Part shown: positions 6,798 through 13,837 of the stretch, piece by piece
Layout: the number at the start of each line of letters is the position of its first letter
How positions within the stretch are numbered: position 1 is the first letter of the stretch
Translations under genes and position numbers: made by a program
The notes under the pieces: model-generated
The model's database searches: none
Told to the model about the DNA's origin: nothing
Seen by the model: only the letters and a program-made list of their open reading frames with translations
Assembly: GCA_023391155.1 (NCBI GenBank)
Contig: JAEWBM010000086.1
Coordinates: 1-21,057, forward strand
Source of the DNA: Acidobacteriota bacterium
Lineage (GTDB): Bacteria; Acidobacteriota; Blastocatellia; Pyrinomonadales; Pyrinomonadaceae
Direction of reading: 5' to 3'
DNA length: 21,057 nt

Positions 6798-6830
6798 CAA
6801 CAAAAATGGGGCACCGAAACCGGCGCCCCT
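6798..6830 (-). terminator. Probable minus-strand terminator upstream of the cupin gene
   Basis: GGGGC (6808-6812) pairs with GCCCC (6825-6829), plus three inner GC pairs after one mismatch. On the minus strand the hairpin is followed by ATTTTTG. It would end transcripts arriving from the fad block or from a small RNA in the spacer. Confidence 0.6.
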
Positions 6831-6892
6831 AAGTGTGGGTTTTAATTCGATCGAAATCGAGGAAACTCGGCTTTGGCTTGTTTACAACGCTG

Positions 6893-6912
6893 AAAGCTCG
6901 CCGAGCTTTTTT
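6893..6912 (+). terminator. Terminator-like hairpin in the spacer
   Basis: AAAGCTC (6893-6899) and GAGCTTT (6903-6909) form a perfect 7-bp stem with a 3-base loop and run into six T on the plus strand. No plus-strand gene lies directly upstream, so it may belong to an unannotated small RNA or be a bidirectional structure. Confidence 0.45.
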
Positions 6913-6979
6913 CGCTACATAATGCGGACGGGCAACTTTGCAAACTTTTGCGTAATTTTTTTCGGACGGGCGATTTTTT

Positions 6980-7018
6980 TTTCAAAATAAAACGGCCGCC
7001 GCGGCTTGGGAGCCGCGA
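6980..7018 (-). terminator. Terminator of the fad block, after fadE
   Basis: CGCGGCT (7000-7006) and AGCCGCG (7011-7017) form a perfect GC-rich stem with a 4-base loop, 27 bp after the fadE stop. On the minus strand it is followed by GCGGCCGTTTTATTTTG, whose T-rich end fits intrinsic termination. Confidence 0.7.
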
Positions 7019-7044
7019 CAGCCATTGGCGGACATCGGTAAACT

Positions 7045-8820
7045 CTAGAAAGTATAGGTATTTGCAGCGATAAGTTCGTCCGCGATACATTGCCGCGCTT
7101 TTATCGTATTGATCGGCGAATTATTTTTCGTGAACCGCTTTAATGCGACCAACAGGGTCCGCCCTTCGTCCCCCTCGGCCACCGCCGCCAGCGTATTCCT
7201 GGCCTTCATCTCGATCCGCTGGATCGCGTCGTTGCAGAAAACCGCCGCCATATCCGTGAACCGCTCGTTTTCCTTGCCCCCATCGGCGGCCTTCTTTGCC
7301 CGCAGTACCGCCGATTCCATCTGGTAGGCGTCCATGATGATATCCGCCGTGTTTAGCAGCACCTCCTGCTCGTCCTGTATCGACTGCATATACTTCTGAG
7401 CCGCGGTACCCAGCACCATCAGAGCGATCTTCTTCGCGTTCTTCGCCAGCCGTGTCTCGGCCGCCAGATACCCGCTGTCCTCATCAAAGCTCATCTGCGG
7501 GTTCAGTATCTCGTCCTGCAGCGCTTTCGCCGCCTGTAGCAGCCCGATCTTCCCCTTCATCGCACGCTTCAAGAGCTGCCCGGGAATAAGCATCCGGTTG
7601 ATCTCGTTCGTCCCCTCAAATATACGGTTTATCCGCGAATCGCGATACGCCTTTTCCGCCGGATAATCCGCCGAATAGCCGTACCCGCCATAGATCTGCA
7701 CCATCTCGTCAACGACGAAATCCAACGCCTCGGAACACGCCACTTTGTTTATCGACGATTCGACCGCATATTCCTCGATCGACTGCAGCTTCTTCTCATT
7801 ATCCGCACCGTCGCCGATCAAAGCATCGATCATCCCGACGGTCCGATAAGTGATCGCTTCCGATACCCATGTGCGGATCGCCATTTCGGCCAGCTTATGT
7901 TTGATCGCACCAAAACTCGAGATCGGCCGGTTAAACTGGTGCCGCTCGTTCGCGTACCGAACCGAGTGGTGTATCGCAAGCTTAGCTCCGCCCGTCACCG
8001 AGGCCCCCAATTTAAACCGTCCCACGTTCAAGATATTGAACGCGATCTTTGCACCGTCGCCCACCTCGCCGATCAAGTTAGTCACCGGGATCTTCGCATC
8101 CGAAAGGATCAGCGGCGTCGTGGATGAAGACTTGATCCCCATCTTGTGCTCCTCGGCACCGGGTCGGCAGTTCTCGCTGCGTTCCACGACGAATGCCGAA
8201 AACTTCTCTTTCTCGCCGTCTACCTTCGCAAAAACGATGAAGACATCCGCAAAACCGCCATTCGAGATCCACATCTTTTCGCCGTTTAGGATGTAATGTT
8301 GCCCGTCTTCAGTCAGCTTGGCGGTCGTCTTCGCTCCAAGAGCATCCGAGCCCGATCCCGCCTCGCTGAGGCAATATGCGGTAACGACCTCGCCCGAGAC
8401 GATCTTCGGTATCCATTCATTCTTCAGCTCCTCGCTTCCGAAATAAAGCAGCGGCAGCACGCCGATCGAGGTTTGGGCTCCGAATGTGGTGCCAAATCCC
8501 CCGGCCCGGCCCATCATCTCCGCGATCACGACACCCGTCGTCTGGTCGAGTCCCAAGCCGCCGTATTCTTCCGGAAGGGTAGCACCCAGCAGCCCGAGCT
8601 CGCCGCCTTTCGCCACAAGCTCGCGGGCGACATCCCAGTTGTGTTTCTCCATCGCCTCAAGATTGGGGGTCACCTCGCCGTCCACGAATTCGCGTGTCGT
8701 CTCACCGATCATCTTCTGCTCTTCAGTAAGGTCCTCGGGCGTAAAGGTCCGTTCGGCCGTCTGTTCCGCGATCAAAAATTCGCCGCCTTTCATATATTCT
8801 TTTTCCATTTGTGCTTCCAT
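7045..8820 (-). CDS. fadE: Acyl-CoA dehydrogenase, FadE (VLCAD-like)
   Basis: The 591-residue product catalyses the first, FAD-dependent step of fatty-acid beta-oxidation. Visible parts are the N-terminal helical domain (EEYGGLGLDQTTG), the flavin-contacting middle domain (AYCLSEAGSGSDALG, KMWISNGGFAD) and the C-terminal helical domain with QIYGGYGYSADYPAEKAYRD. RIFEGTNEINR contains the expected catalytic Glu near residue 402. A further C-terminal extension of about 170 residues fits the long VLCAD/YusJ-type enzymes rather than the 380-residue short type. The ATG overlaps the TAA of the DUF6265 gene (TAATG), implying coupling. It is the last gene of the block and is followed by a terminator. 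The nearest operator-controlled promoter is at 9379-9407. Confidence 0.95.
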   Translation of the reverse strand: MEAQMEKEYMKGGEFLIAEQTAERTFTPEDLTEEQKMIGETTREFVDGEVTPNLEAMEKHNWDVARELVAKGGELGLLGATLPEEYGGLGLDQTTGVVIAEMMGRAGGFGTTFGAQTSIGVLPLLYFGSEELKNEWIPKIVSGEVVTAYCLSEAGSGSDALGAKTTAKLTEDGQHYILNGEKMWISNGGFADVFIVFAKVDGEKEKFSAFVVERSENCRPGAEEHKMGIKSSSTTPLILSDAKIPVTNLIGEVGDGAKIAFNILNVGRFKLGASVTGGAKLAIHHSVRYANERHQFNRPISSFGAIKHKLAEMAIRTWVSEAITYRTVGMIDALIGDGADNEKKLQSIEEYAVESSINKVACSEALDFVVDEMVQIYGGYGYSADYPAEKAYRDSRINRIFEGTNEINRMLIPGQLLKRAMKGKIGLLQAAKALQDEILNPQMSFDEDSGYLAAETRLAKNAKKIALMVLGTAAQKYMQSIQDEQEVLLNTADIIMDAYQMESAVLRAKKAADGGKENERFTDMAAVFCNDAIQRIEMKARNTLAAVAEGDEGRTLLVALKRFTKNNSPINTIKARQCIADELIAANTYTF

Positions 8821-9356
8821 TATTGTGCTCCCCCGCTCTTGATTCTCTTGTATTCAAAAACTCCCTCGCTCACCGAACCGTCCCTCTGCTGCATCGCCAA
8901 AAAGACCTTCACGGAGTCAGGCGAATTGACCTCGAACGTCAGGCCGTCGAAGTAATACCGCTTCCCATCCCGCTTTATAAACTGAAAATCGACCGTCTTG
9001 TCTTTTTCCTCCCAGGCAACGAGTTCCGGCGAAAAATGTTTGACCCGCATCACGAGCGAACCGCCCGTCTCGCTTAGCGTTATGAATTCGTAAAAGACTG
9101 GCTCGTCTCCCTTGAGCATCCTGAACGACCCCATCATCACGCCGCCCGCCGGCTCGCTCCAGATCTCCTCGGCCATGCCGCCCAGCCCCGGCCCTCGCCA
9201 AGTCCCCACAAGCCATCGCATGTCGTCGATCTTTGCAGCCGCCGACTGCTTGCCCGCCTCAAGTTTCAGTGTATTCTCTGTTTGCTTGACCTGAGCCGTC
9301 ACCGCGACCGCTAACAATAAGAGGACACCTGCACCGGTGATCAATAAACGCTTCAT
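8820..9356 (-). CDS. Exported DUF6265-type protein
   Basis: The 178-residue product has a signal peptide (core ITGAGVLLLLAVAVTA, then QVKQT) and a single domain with the DUF6265-like pattern. That pattern includes WLVGTWRGPGLGG, EEIWSEPAGGVMMGSFRM, FYEFITLSE, VKHFSPELVAWEEKD and later FEYKR. Such domains resemble lipocalin-like barrels; the ligand is unknown. ATG 9356 follows GGAGG and is directly downstream of a FadR-type operator/promoter. The gene overlaps fadE by one base. Co-regulation with fadE suggests an envelope role in fatty-acid handling, which is inference. A longer frame to 9506 is in-frame but would read through the operator and lacks a signal peptide. Confidence 0.85.
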   Translation of the reverse strand: MKRLLITGAGVLLLLAVAVTAQVKQTENTLKLEAGKQSAAAKIDDMRWLVGTWRGPGLGGMAEEIWSEPAGGVMMGSFRMLKGDEPVFYEFITLSETGGSLVMRVKHFSPELVAWEEKDKTVDFQFIKRDGKRYYFDGLTFEVNSPDSVKVFLAMQQRDGSVSEGVFEYKRIKSGGAQ

Positions 9357-9378
9357 CTTTCCTCCGAAGGGTGCAAAT

Positions 9379-9407
9379 ATTTTACTGAATGAACGTTCAT
9401 TCAGCAA
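9379..9407 (-). promoter_or_regulatory. Internal fad promoter (before the DUF6265-fadE pair)
   Basis: On the minus strand TTGCTG (9407-9402) and TAAAAT (9384-9379) are separated by 17 bp. The spacer is almost entirely the palindromic operator. The ATG at 9356 lies about 23 bases further on, after GGAGG. The layout matches the fadN promoter. Confidence 0.65.
9385..9404. promoter_or_regulatory. FadR-type (TetR-family) operator, copy 2
   Basis: CTGAATGAACGTTCATTCAG is a perfect 20-bp palindrome. It differs from the copy at 16286-16305 by one base. The TGAATGA/TCATTCA half-sites resemble the operator described for the Bacillus FadR repressor. It sits between the -35 and -10 boxes of the internal promoter. 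Confidence 0.8.
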
Positions 9408-9457
9408 GACGAGTTTATTGTCGCGGGCAATCCTAATGATCTGAGTCGGCAGCACTA

Positions 9458-10636
9458 CTAAAGTTTTTCGAAGATCCCCGCGGCGCCCATTCCGCCGCCG
9501 ACGCACATCGTTACCATTCCGTAGCGGGCGTTGCGGCGGTGCATTTCCTGCAGGATCGTCGCCGTGAGCTTCGCCCCGGTGCAGCCCAGCGGATGTCCCA
9601 GAGCGACCGCACCCCCGTTAACGTTCACCTTTGCCTGATCCATCTCCAGCAGCTTCATTACGGTCAGACCCTGGACCGCGAATGCCTCGTTCAACTCGAT
9701 CAGGTCGATCTGATCCAGCGTGAGCCCCGCCAGTTTGAGCGCCTTCGGGACGGCATAAACCGGCCCGACGCCCATTTCCTCCGGCAAACATCCGGCCGTT
9801 GCAAACGAAACGAACCTGGCCATCGGCGTCAGGCCCAGTTCCTTTGCCCGGTCTGCCGACATCACCACCGCGGCCGCCGCCCCGTCGGACATCTGAGAAG
9901 AGTTGCCGGCCGTAACGGTCCCCTTTGCGTGAAACACCGGCTTCAGCTTTGCCAGCCCCTCGAGCGATGTGTCGGCCCGCGGACCCTCGTCAGTATCAAA
10001 AATAACTTCCTTTCGCCGCACGCGGCCCTTCTCGTCGATCTCGTCCATGTGCACATTTACAGGCACGATCTCGTCTTTAAACTTCCCGTCCTTGATCGCC
10101 GCCAGTGCCTTCTGGTGCGAACCATATGAGAACTCGTCCGCTTGTTCCCGGCTGATCTCATATTTCCGTGCGAGGTTCTCGGCGGTCAGGCCCATGTTGA
10201 GGTAATAGTCAGGGTAAGTATCGACCAGCGCCGGGTTCGGACGCACGACATTGCCGCCCATCGGGATCATCGACATCGTCTCCAGCCCGCCCGCGACGAT
10301 CACGTCCGCGCCGCCTGTGGCGATCCGGTCCGCCGCGATCGCGATCGTCTGCAGCCCCGATGAGCAATATCGATTCACCGTCATCGCGCTCGTCTCGACA
10401 GGCAGTCCCGCAGCGATCATCGCCGTCCGCGCGACGTTCATTCCCTGCTCCGCCTCCGGAAAGGCGCAGCCCATTATCACGTCCTCGATCTGGCTCTTCT
10501 CCAACCCCTCGACCCGTCCGACCGCTTCCTTTATCGCCGCAGCGGCCAAGTCATCCGGCCGCGTGCTACGCAAAGTGCCCTTCGGCGCCTTCCCCACAGC
10601 CGTCCGCACGGCCGATACAATTACTGCTTCTTTCAT
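9458..10636 (-). CDS. fadA: Acetyl-CoA acyltransferase (thiolase), FadA
   Basis: The 392-residue product performs the thiolytic last step of beta-oxidation. The nucleophilic Cys91 lies in NRYCSSGLQ. His348 lies in ALGHPLGCTGAK, and the second active-site Cys378 in TMCVGGGMGAAGIFE. All thiolase motifs and the family length are normal. The asparagine motif ELNEAFAVQG is also present. An AGGTAGGG stretch lies just before ATG 10636, which is 10 bp after the SRPBCC gene. It forms part of the block with fadN upstream and fadE downstream, the same relative order as fadN-fadA-fadE in Bacillus. Confidence 0.95.
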   Translation of the reverse strand: MKEAVIVSAVRTAVGKAPKGTLRSTRPDDLAAAAIKEAVGRVEGLEKSQIEDVIMGCAFPEAEQGMNVARTAMIAAGLPVETSAMTVNRYCSSGLQTIAIAADRIATGGADVIVAGGLETMSMIPMGGNVVRPNPALVDTYPDYYLNMGLTAENLARKYEISREQADEFSYGSHQKALAAIKDGKFKDEIVPVNVHMDEIDEKGRVRRKEVIFDTDEGPRADTSLEGLAKLKPVFHAKGTVTAGNSSQMSDGAAAAVVMSADRAKELGLTPMARFVSFATAGCLPEEMGVGPVYAVPKALKLAGLTLDQIDLIELNEAFAVQGLTVMKLLEMDQAKVNVNGGAVALGHPLGCTGAKLTATILQEMHRRNARYGMVTMCVGGGMGAAGIFEKL

Positions 10637-10646
10637 ATTTCCCTAC

Positions 10647-11087
10647 CTATTCTTTTCCCTCTGCCCGCTGCTTCAGTGCCTCGTTCATTTGCTGAAAGCC
10701 TTTGAGCGTGCCGTCGTCCAGACTATTCGCGAAGAGCCGAACGAGTATCCCGCTGAAGTTTTCCCCTTGAATGAACCTGACACGGTCGTTGCCGATATCC
10801 TCGATCCTAAAATAGTGCTCGCCGTCGAACAGTCCGGGCAATAGCAACCGGCCCAACCAACGAAGCTCGCGGTTTTCTTCCGATTTCAGGACCGTGGGCT
10901 TAAAAACCATGCCTTTGCCGCCCTGGGGTTGAATGAATACCCTCAACCTCTCTCCCTCAATAGTCTTGCCACGCAGTTCTTTGATGAACGGGTTCCAGCT
11001 GGGATGTTCCTCAAAATCCGTCAGCACCTTCCAAACGCGCTCAGGTGAGGCGTTAATTTCGATCTCGCTCTCGATCTGCTTCTTCAC
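10647..11087 (-). CDS. SRPBCC-family protein (polyketide cyclase/START-like)
   Basis: The 146-residue product begins with the family's opening strand and helix (EIEINASPERVWKVLTDFEE, then HPSWNPFI). It continues as alternating strands and ends in a long C-terminal helix, so a single START-like hydrophobic-ligand pocket is expected. No signal peptide is present. The start is GTG 11087, whose GTGA overlaps the TGA stop of the YbaK-like gene by 3 bp, indicating translational coupling. The ligand is unknown; an acyl lipid is plausible given its place next to fadA, but this is inference. Confidence 0.85.
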   Translation of the reverse strand: MKKQIESEIEINASPERVWKVLTDFEEHPSWNPFIKELRGKTIEGERLRVFIQPQGGKGMVFKPTVLKSEENRELRWLGRLLLPGLFDGEHYFRIEDIGNDRVRFIQGENFSGILVRLFANSLDDGTLKGFQQMNEALKQRAEGKE

Positions 11088-11728
11088 TTCTCGATCGCCA
11101 CCTCGACCTCTTCAGCCGACAATAGGGTATGGATTGCCGACGGCTCGATCTCCACCAAAAACCCCCGCTTACCGCCATTCAAAAATATCCTTTCGAGGTC
11201 GAAAACACTCTTCTCAACGTATACCGGCATCTTCGTTCTGACCCCGAACGGCGACGTGCCGCCGACCATATATCCGGTCAGCTTCTGTGCCCGTTCGGGC
11301 GTCGCCGGCTCGACCGACTTCACCCCCAGGTGCCGTGCCAAGTTCTTTGTCGAGACCTCACGGTCGCCATGCATCAGCACCATCAACGGCTTCCTCTCAT
11401 TAGTTTCAAACACCAGCGTCTTCACCACAGTGTGTGTGTCCACGCCCAACTGCCTCGCCGATTCCTTCGCACCCCCCTTCTCGACGTAATCGTAAAGCCG
11501 AGGCACGAAGTCGATCTGCTTGTTTCTAAGAAAGCGAACCGCGGCTGTTATGGGATAAGTCATCTGGCTTTCTTGGACCAATTGTCGCATCTCGTTCAAT
11601 TCCGCAACCTCACGCATCAGAGCGTCGTATCGTTGAGAAAAGGTTGATCTCAAGAGTTCGTCGGACAATTCGCCCGTGATGCGCAACCGCTCAGAAATCG
11701 CCCCCGGTGACATGTCTACTTTTTTCAT
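11084..11728 (-). CDS. ybaK: YbaK/EbsC-type aminoacyl-tRNA deacylase with N-terminal extension
   Basis: Residues 57 to 214 form a YbaK-like editing domain (MTYPITAAVRFLRNKQIDF, VVKTLVFETNERKPLMVLMH, GVKSVEPATPERAQKLTGYM, GGTSPFG). The family hydrolyses mis-charged tRNA such as Cys-tRNA(Pro). The first 56 residues are extra: a helical, charged region starting MKKVDMSPGAISERLR. The long form is preferred because GGAGG lies 6 bp before ATG 11728, whereas the internal ATG 11560 has no good ribosome-binding site. It is 34 bp after the glycosylase gene and is coupled to the SRPBCC gene. The catalytic Lys is presumably among those around the KTLVF segment; I cannot place it with certainty. Confidence 0.85.
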   Translation of the reverse strand: MKKVDMSPGAISERLRITGELSDELLRSTFSQRYDALMREVAELNEMRQLVQESQMTYPITAAVRFLRNKQIDFVPRLYDYVEKGGAKESARQLGVDTHTVVKTLVFETNERKPLMVLMHGDREVSTKNLARHLGVKSVEPATPERAQKLTGYMVGGTSPFGVRTKMPVYVEKSVFDLERIFLNGGKRGFLVEIEPSAIHTLLSAEEVEVAIEK

Positions 11729-11762
11729 CCGTCGCCTCCGTCCCCGGTGTCGGCTACTTATA

Positions 11763-12317
11763 TCAACAATGCTTATATTTAAAGCAGGAAATCAGATGAT
11801 CATTCACCATCCCCGTCGCCTGCATGAACGCATACATTATCGTCGAGCCGACAAAGTTAAACCCCCGTTTCTTCAGGTCCTTTGCGATGGCATCAGAAAC
11901 TTCGGTCCGCGCCGGCACATCCGACAGCTTCTTGCGTTTACCGTCGATCGGCCGCCCGTCTACAAAGCCCCAAATGTACTTATCAAACGAACCAAACTCT
12001 TTCTGCACTTCGAGAAAAGCCTTCGCGTTCCTTACAGCCGACGCGATCTTCAGCCGATTCCGTACGATGCCCTCGTTGGTCATGAGCTTCGCTTGCCGAG
12101 CCTCCGTATATCGCGCGACTTTCACCGGATCAAACCCGTCGAACGCCTCGCGATAAGCATCGCGTTTTCCCAAGATCGTGTCCCAGCTCAGCCCCGCCTG
12201 CGCCCCCTCGAGTATCAAAAATTCAAATAGCCCCCGATCATCATGCAGCGGCACGCCCCATTCCGTGTCGTGATACTCGATCGCCAGATCGTTCTTCGCC
12301 CACCCGCATCGTTCCAT
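11763..12317 (-). CDS. tag: DNA-3-methyladenine glycosylase I
   Basis: The 184-residue product removes 3-methyladenine from alkylated DNA. The zinc-snap ligands of the family are all visible at nearly the same positions as in E. coli Tag: Cys4 (MERCGWAKND), His16 (EYHDTEWG), and His174/Cys178 (HLISCF). The helix-hairpin-helix core includes EGAQAGLSWDTILGKR with the base-recognition Glu and Trp, and NEGIVRNRLKI. Choosing ATG 12317 places the first Cys at position 4; a longer frame to 12356 would overlap the upstream lipoprotein gene. It begins 5 bp after that gene's stop. Its location inside a fad block has no obvious functional reason. Confidence 0.93.
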   Translation of the reverse strand: MERCGWAKNDLAIEYHDTEWGVPLHDDRGLFEFLILEGAQAGLSWDTILGKRDAYREAFDGFDPVKVARYTEARQAKLMTNEGIVRNRLKIASAVRNAKAFLEVQKEFGSFDKYIWGFVDGRPIDGKRKKLSDVPARTEVSDAIAKDLKKRGFNFVGSTIMYAFMQATGMVNDHLISCFKYKHC

Positions 12318-12322
12318 TCGCT

Positions 12323-12775
12323 TTATCGTTCGATCTTTTCCACCTGCATAAAACAAACGCCGGCGGCATTACCAAAGGGCGGCACGATGCTCGTCTTCCC
12401 CGTCAAGCGTACCCGTTCACTCAACCTGATCTCGTCGCCATTCTTATCGAGGATCTTCACGTCTTCAGGCTTAAACCCGCTCCCGAGCTCTTTGACCGTG
12501 TTCGCTCCCGTTCCCTGCTCCAGATCGACTCTAAAGATCTTGTCCGAATCGGGCGATTCCTTAAGGTCAAAGCCGCACTCCATCCGCCCCCCGCGGTTCG
12601 AGCAATACATAAATTTTCGCGGCTCCAAATAACCCGCCACCTCCAGCACCTTTCCGTCGTTTTCAGCGACGCAGGCCGAGGCAAAATCAACCGGTGTCCC
12701 CTTGGTCTCCGTACATGAGGAAGCAATCAGCATAAGCCCGAATAGTGAGAGGGCCGTCAAATTAACTCTGATCAT
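12323..12775 (-). CDS. Putative lipoprotein of unknown function
   Basis: The 150-residue product has a hydrophobic N-terminus ending in LMLIASSC, close to a lipobox although the -3 residue is Ala rather than Leu. The mature part (CTETKGTPVDFASACVAEND) contains an OB-fold-like strand pattern: GKVLEVAGYLE, FMYCSNRGGRMEC, RLSERVRLTGKTS. Several Cys residues (CSN, MEC, GVC) could form disulfides. It is downstream of the DUF4442 gene (27-bp gap) and 5 bp before tag. No family is recognised. Confidence 0.75.
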   Translation of the reverse strand: MIRVNLTALSLFGLMLIASSCTETKGTPVDFASACVAENDGKVLEVAGYLEPRKFMYCSNRGGRMECGFDLKESPDSDKIFRVDLEQGTGANTVKELGSGFKPEDVKILDKNGDEIRLSERVRLTGKTSIVPPFGNAAGVCFMQVEKIER

Positions 12776-12802
12776 CGCAAGCCTCCTGACTCTTGTTAAA
12801 GA

Positions 12803-13255
12803 TCACTCTTGCGCGATATAGATCGTCTTTTCGATCTCCGCGTGGACCACCCCTTCCTCGTTCTTCAATTCTAACTTATAGACGCGATCTACGGATCTTT
12901 CCGCCTCTGCGAGACGCTTGATCTCTTCGATCTCTCTACTATCCAATACAATTTCTGCGAATAGCGTCCCGCGGCCCGGCTTTTTAAATCTGATCTTCGC
13001 CGCCTTGTCCCATACCGTGTATCCCGGCCCGAGTATTTTTATCAGCATCAGCATATAGATCGGGTCAACCGATCCATAAATGCTGCCGCCGTAGATCGTC
13101 CCGACATAGTTACGCGTCCGCCAGTTGAGCGGCAGCTTGACCCGAACTGTCTGCCAATCGCCGGCGATGTATACGACGCGTCCGCCGGTACCCCGATACG
13201 CCGGGAACAGGTTGAATCCCCAACGGAACGTTCTCGACCTCCAGCTCTCCGGCAT
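12803..13255 (-). CDS. DUF4442 hotdog-fold protein (thioesterase-like)
   Basis: The 150-residue product shows the DUF4442 pattern: RWGFNLFPAYRGTGGRVVYI, then RNYVGTIYGGSIYGSVDPIY, then YTVWDKAAKIRFKKPGRGT. This is a hotdog-fold domain related to acyl-CoA thioesterases (PaaI/YiiD-like). The GGSIYGSVDP helix lines the expected active site. A role in hydrolysing or binding acyl-CoA fits the fad context, but no member-specific reaction can be claimed. ATG 13255 overlaps the TAA of the DinB gene by one base (TAATG). A longer frame to 13426 lies wholly inside the DinB gene and has no family similarity. Confidence 0.88.
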   Translation of the reverse strand: MPESWRSRTFRWGFNLFPAYRGTGGRVVYIAGDWQTVRVKLPLNWRTRNYVGTIYGGSIYGSVDPIYMLMLIKILGPGYTVWDKAAKIRFKKPGRGTLFAEIVLDSREIEEIKRLAEAERSVDRVYKLELKNEEGVVHAEIEKTIYIAQE

Positions 13256-13833
13256 TATTCGGCGGAGGCCTCGGCCGCAAGCGTCTGCGGGAACCCCGCG
13301 TCGTTCATTACGCGCTCGGCCTGCCTTATATGCCGCCGCTGGTGAGCAGCGATAATTCGAAATGCATCCGCGAGCGAGTATGTCACAAATCCCTGGAAGG
13401 AAGACGTCAGCTTCGTCCTGTCCCAATCCGCATTCGATGTCGAGTCGATCAGCGATATCAGCTCCTGCTGGCTCGCCTCGAACCTGTCGACGATATTTGC
13501 CTCGATCTCGCTGGGCGGGACGAACCGCTCGGTCGTCTTCACCTTCTTTTCGTCCTTGTCCATATACGACGTCAGGAACCTCCCGAAGAACGAGCTAAGC
13601 GGCGACCAGTTCTCCCAAAAGCTCGTCGCCCGTGTCCCGTCGGCGATCGACCGAAAATCTTCGGAGTATATTTCCGAGGTCTTTATGAGGTGCTCGAGAC
13701 ACTGTCCCACGCTCCACCCGCCGTCAGGCGGCCGCCAGTTTAGCTGCTCCCGGTTCAACGCTCCGAACTTTGCCCGAGCCTCCGCCGTCACCTCATCAAG
13801 CTGCTCTGCAATCTTTTTAACTTTCTCATTCAT
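13255..13833 (-). CDS. DinB-like metal-binding protein
   Basis: The 192-residue product fits the DinB/YfiT four-helix fold. It has the N-terminal helix, WSVGQCLEHLIKTSEIY (first His ligand), and AHQRRHIRQAERV near the C-terminus (the His-x3-His pair). The three His residues normally bind a divalent metal. Members act as thiol-dependent transferases or have no known function. It begins 4 bp after the fadN stop and overlaps the DUF4442 start, so it is translated with the fad transcript. Confidence 0.85.
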   Translation of the reverse strand: MNEKVKKIAEQLDEVTAEARAKFGALNREQLNWRPPDGGWSVGQCLEHLIKTSEIYSEDFRSIADGTRATSFWENWSPLSSFFGRFLTSYMDKDEKKVKTTERFVPPSEIEANIVDRFEASQQELISLIDSTSNADWDRTKLTSSFQGFVTYSLADAFRIIAAHQRRHIRQAERVMNDAGFPQTLAAEASAE

Positions 13834-13837
13834 CGCT

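Noticed and set aside
9357..9506. Longer start for the DUF6265 gene at 9506
   Set aside because: It would translate through the promoter and operator and into the fadA 3' end. ATG 9356 has GGAGG and begins a proper signal peptide.
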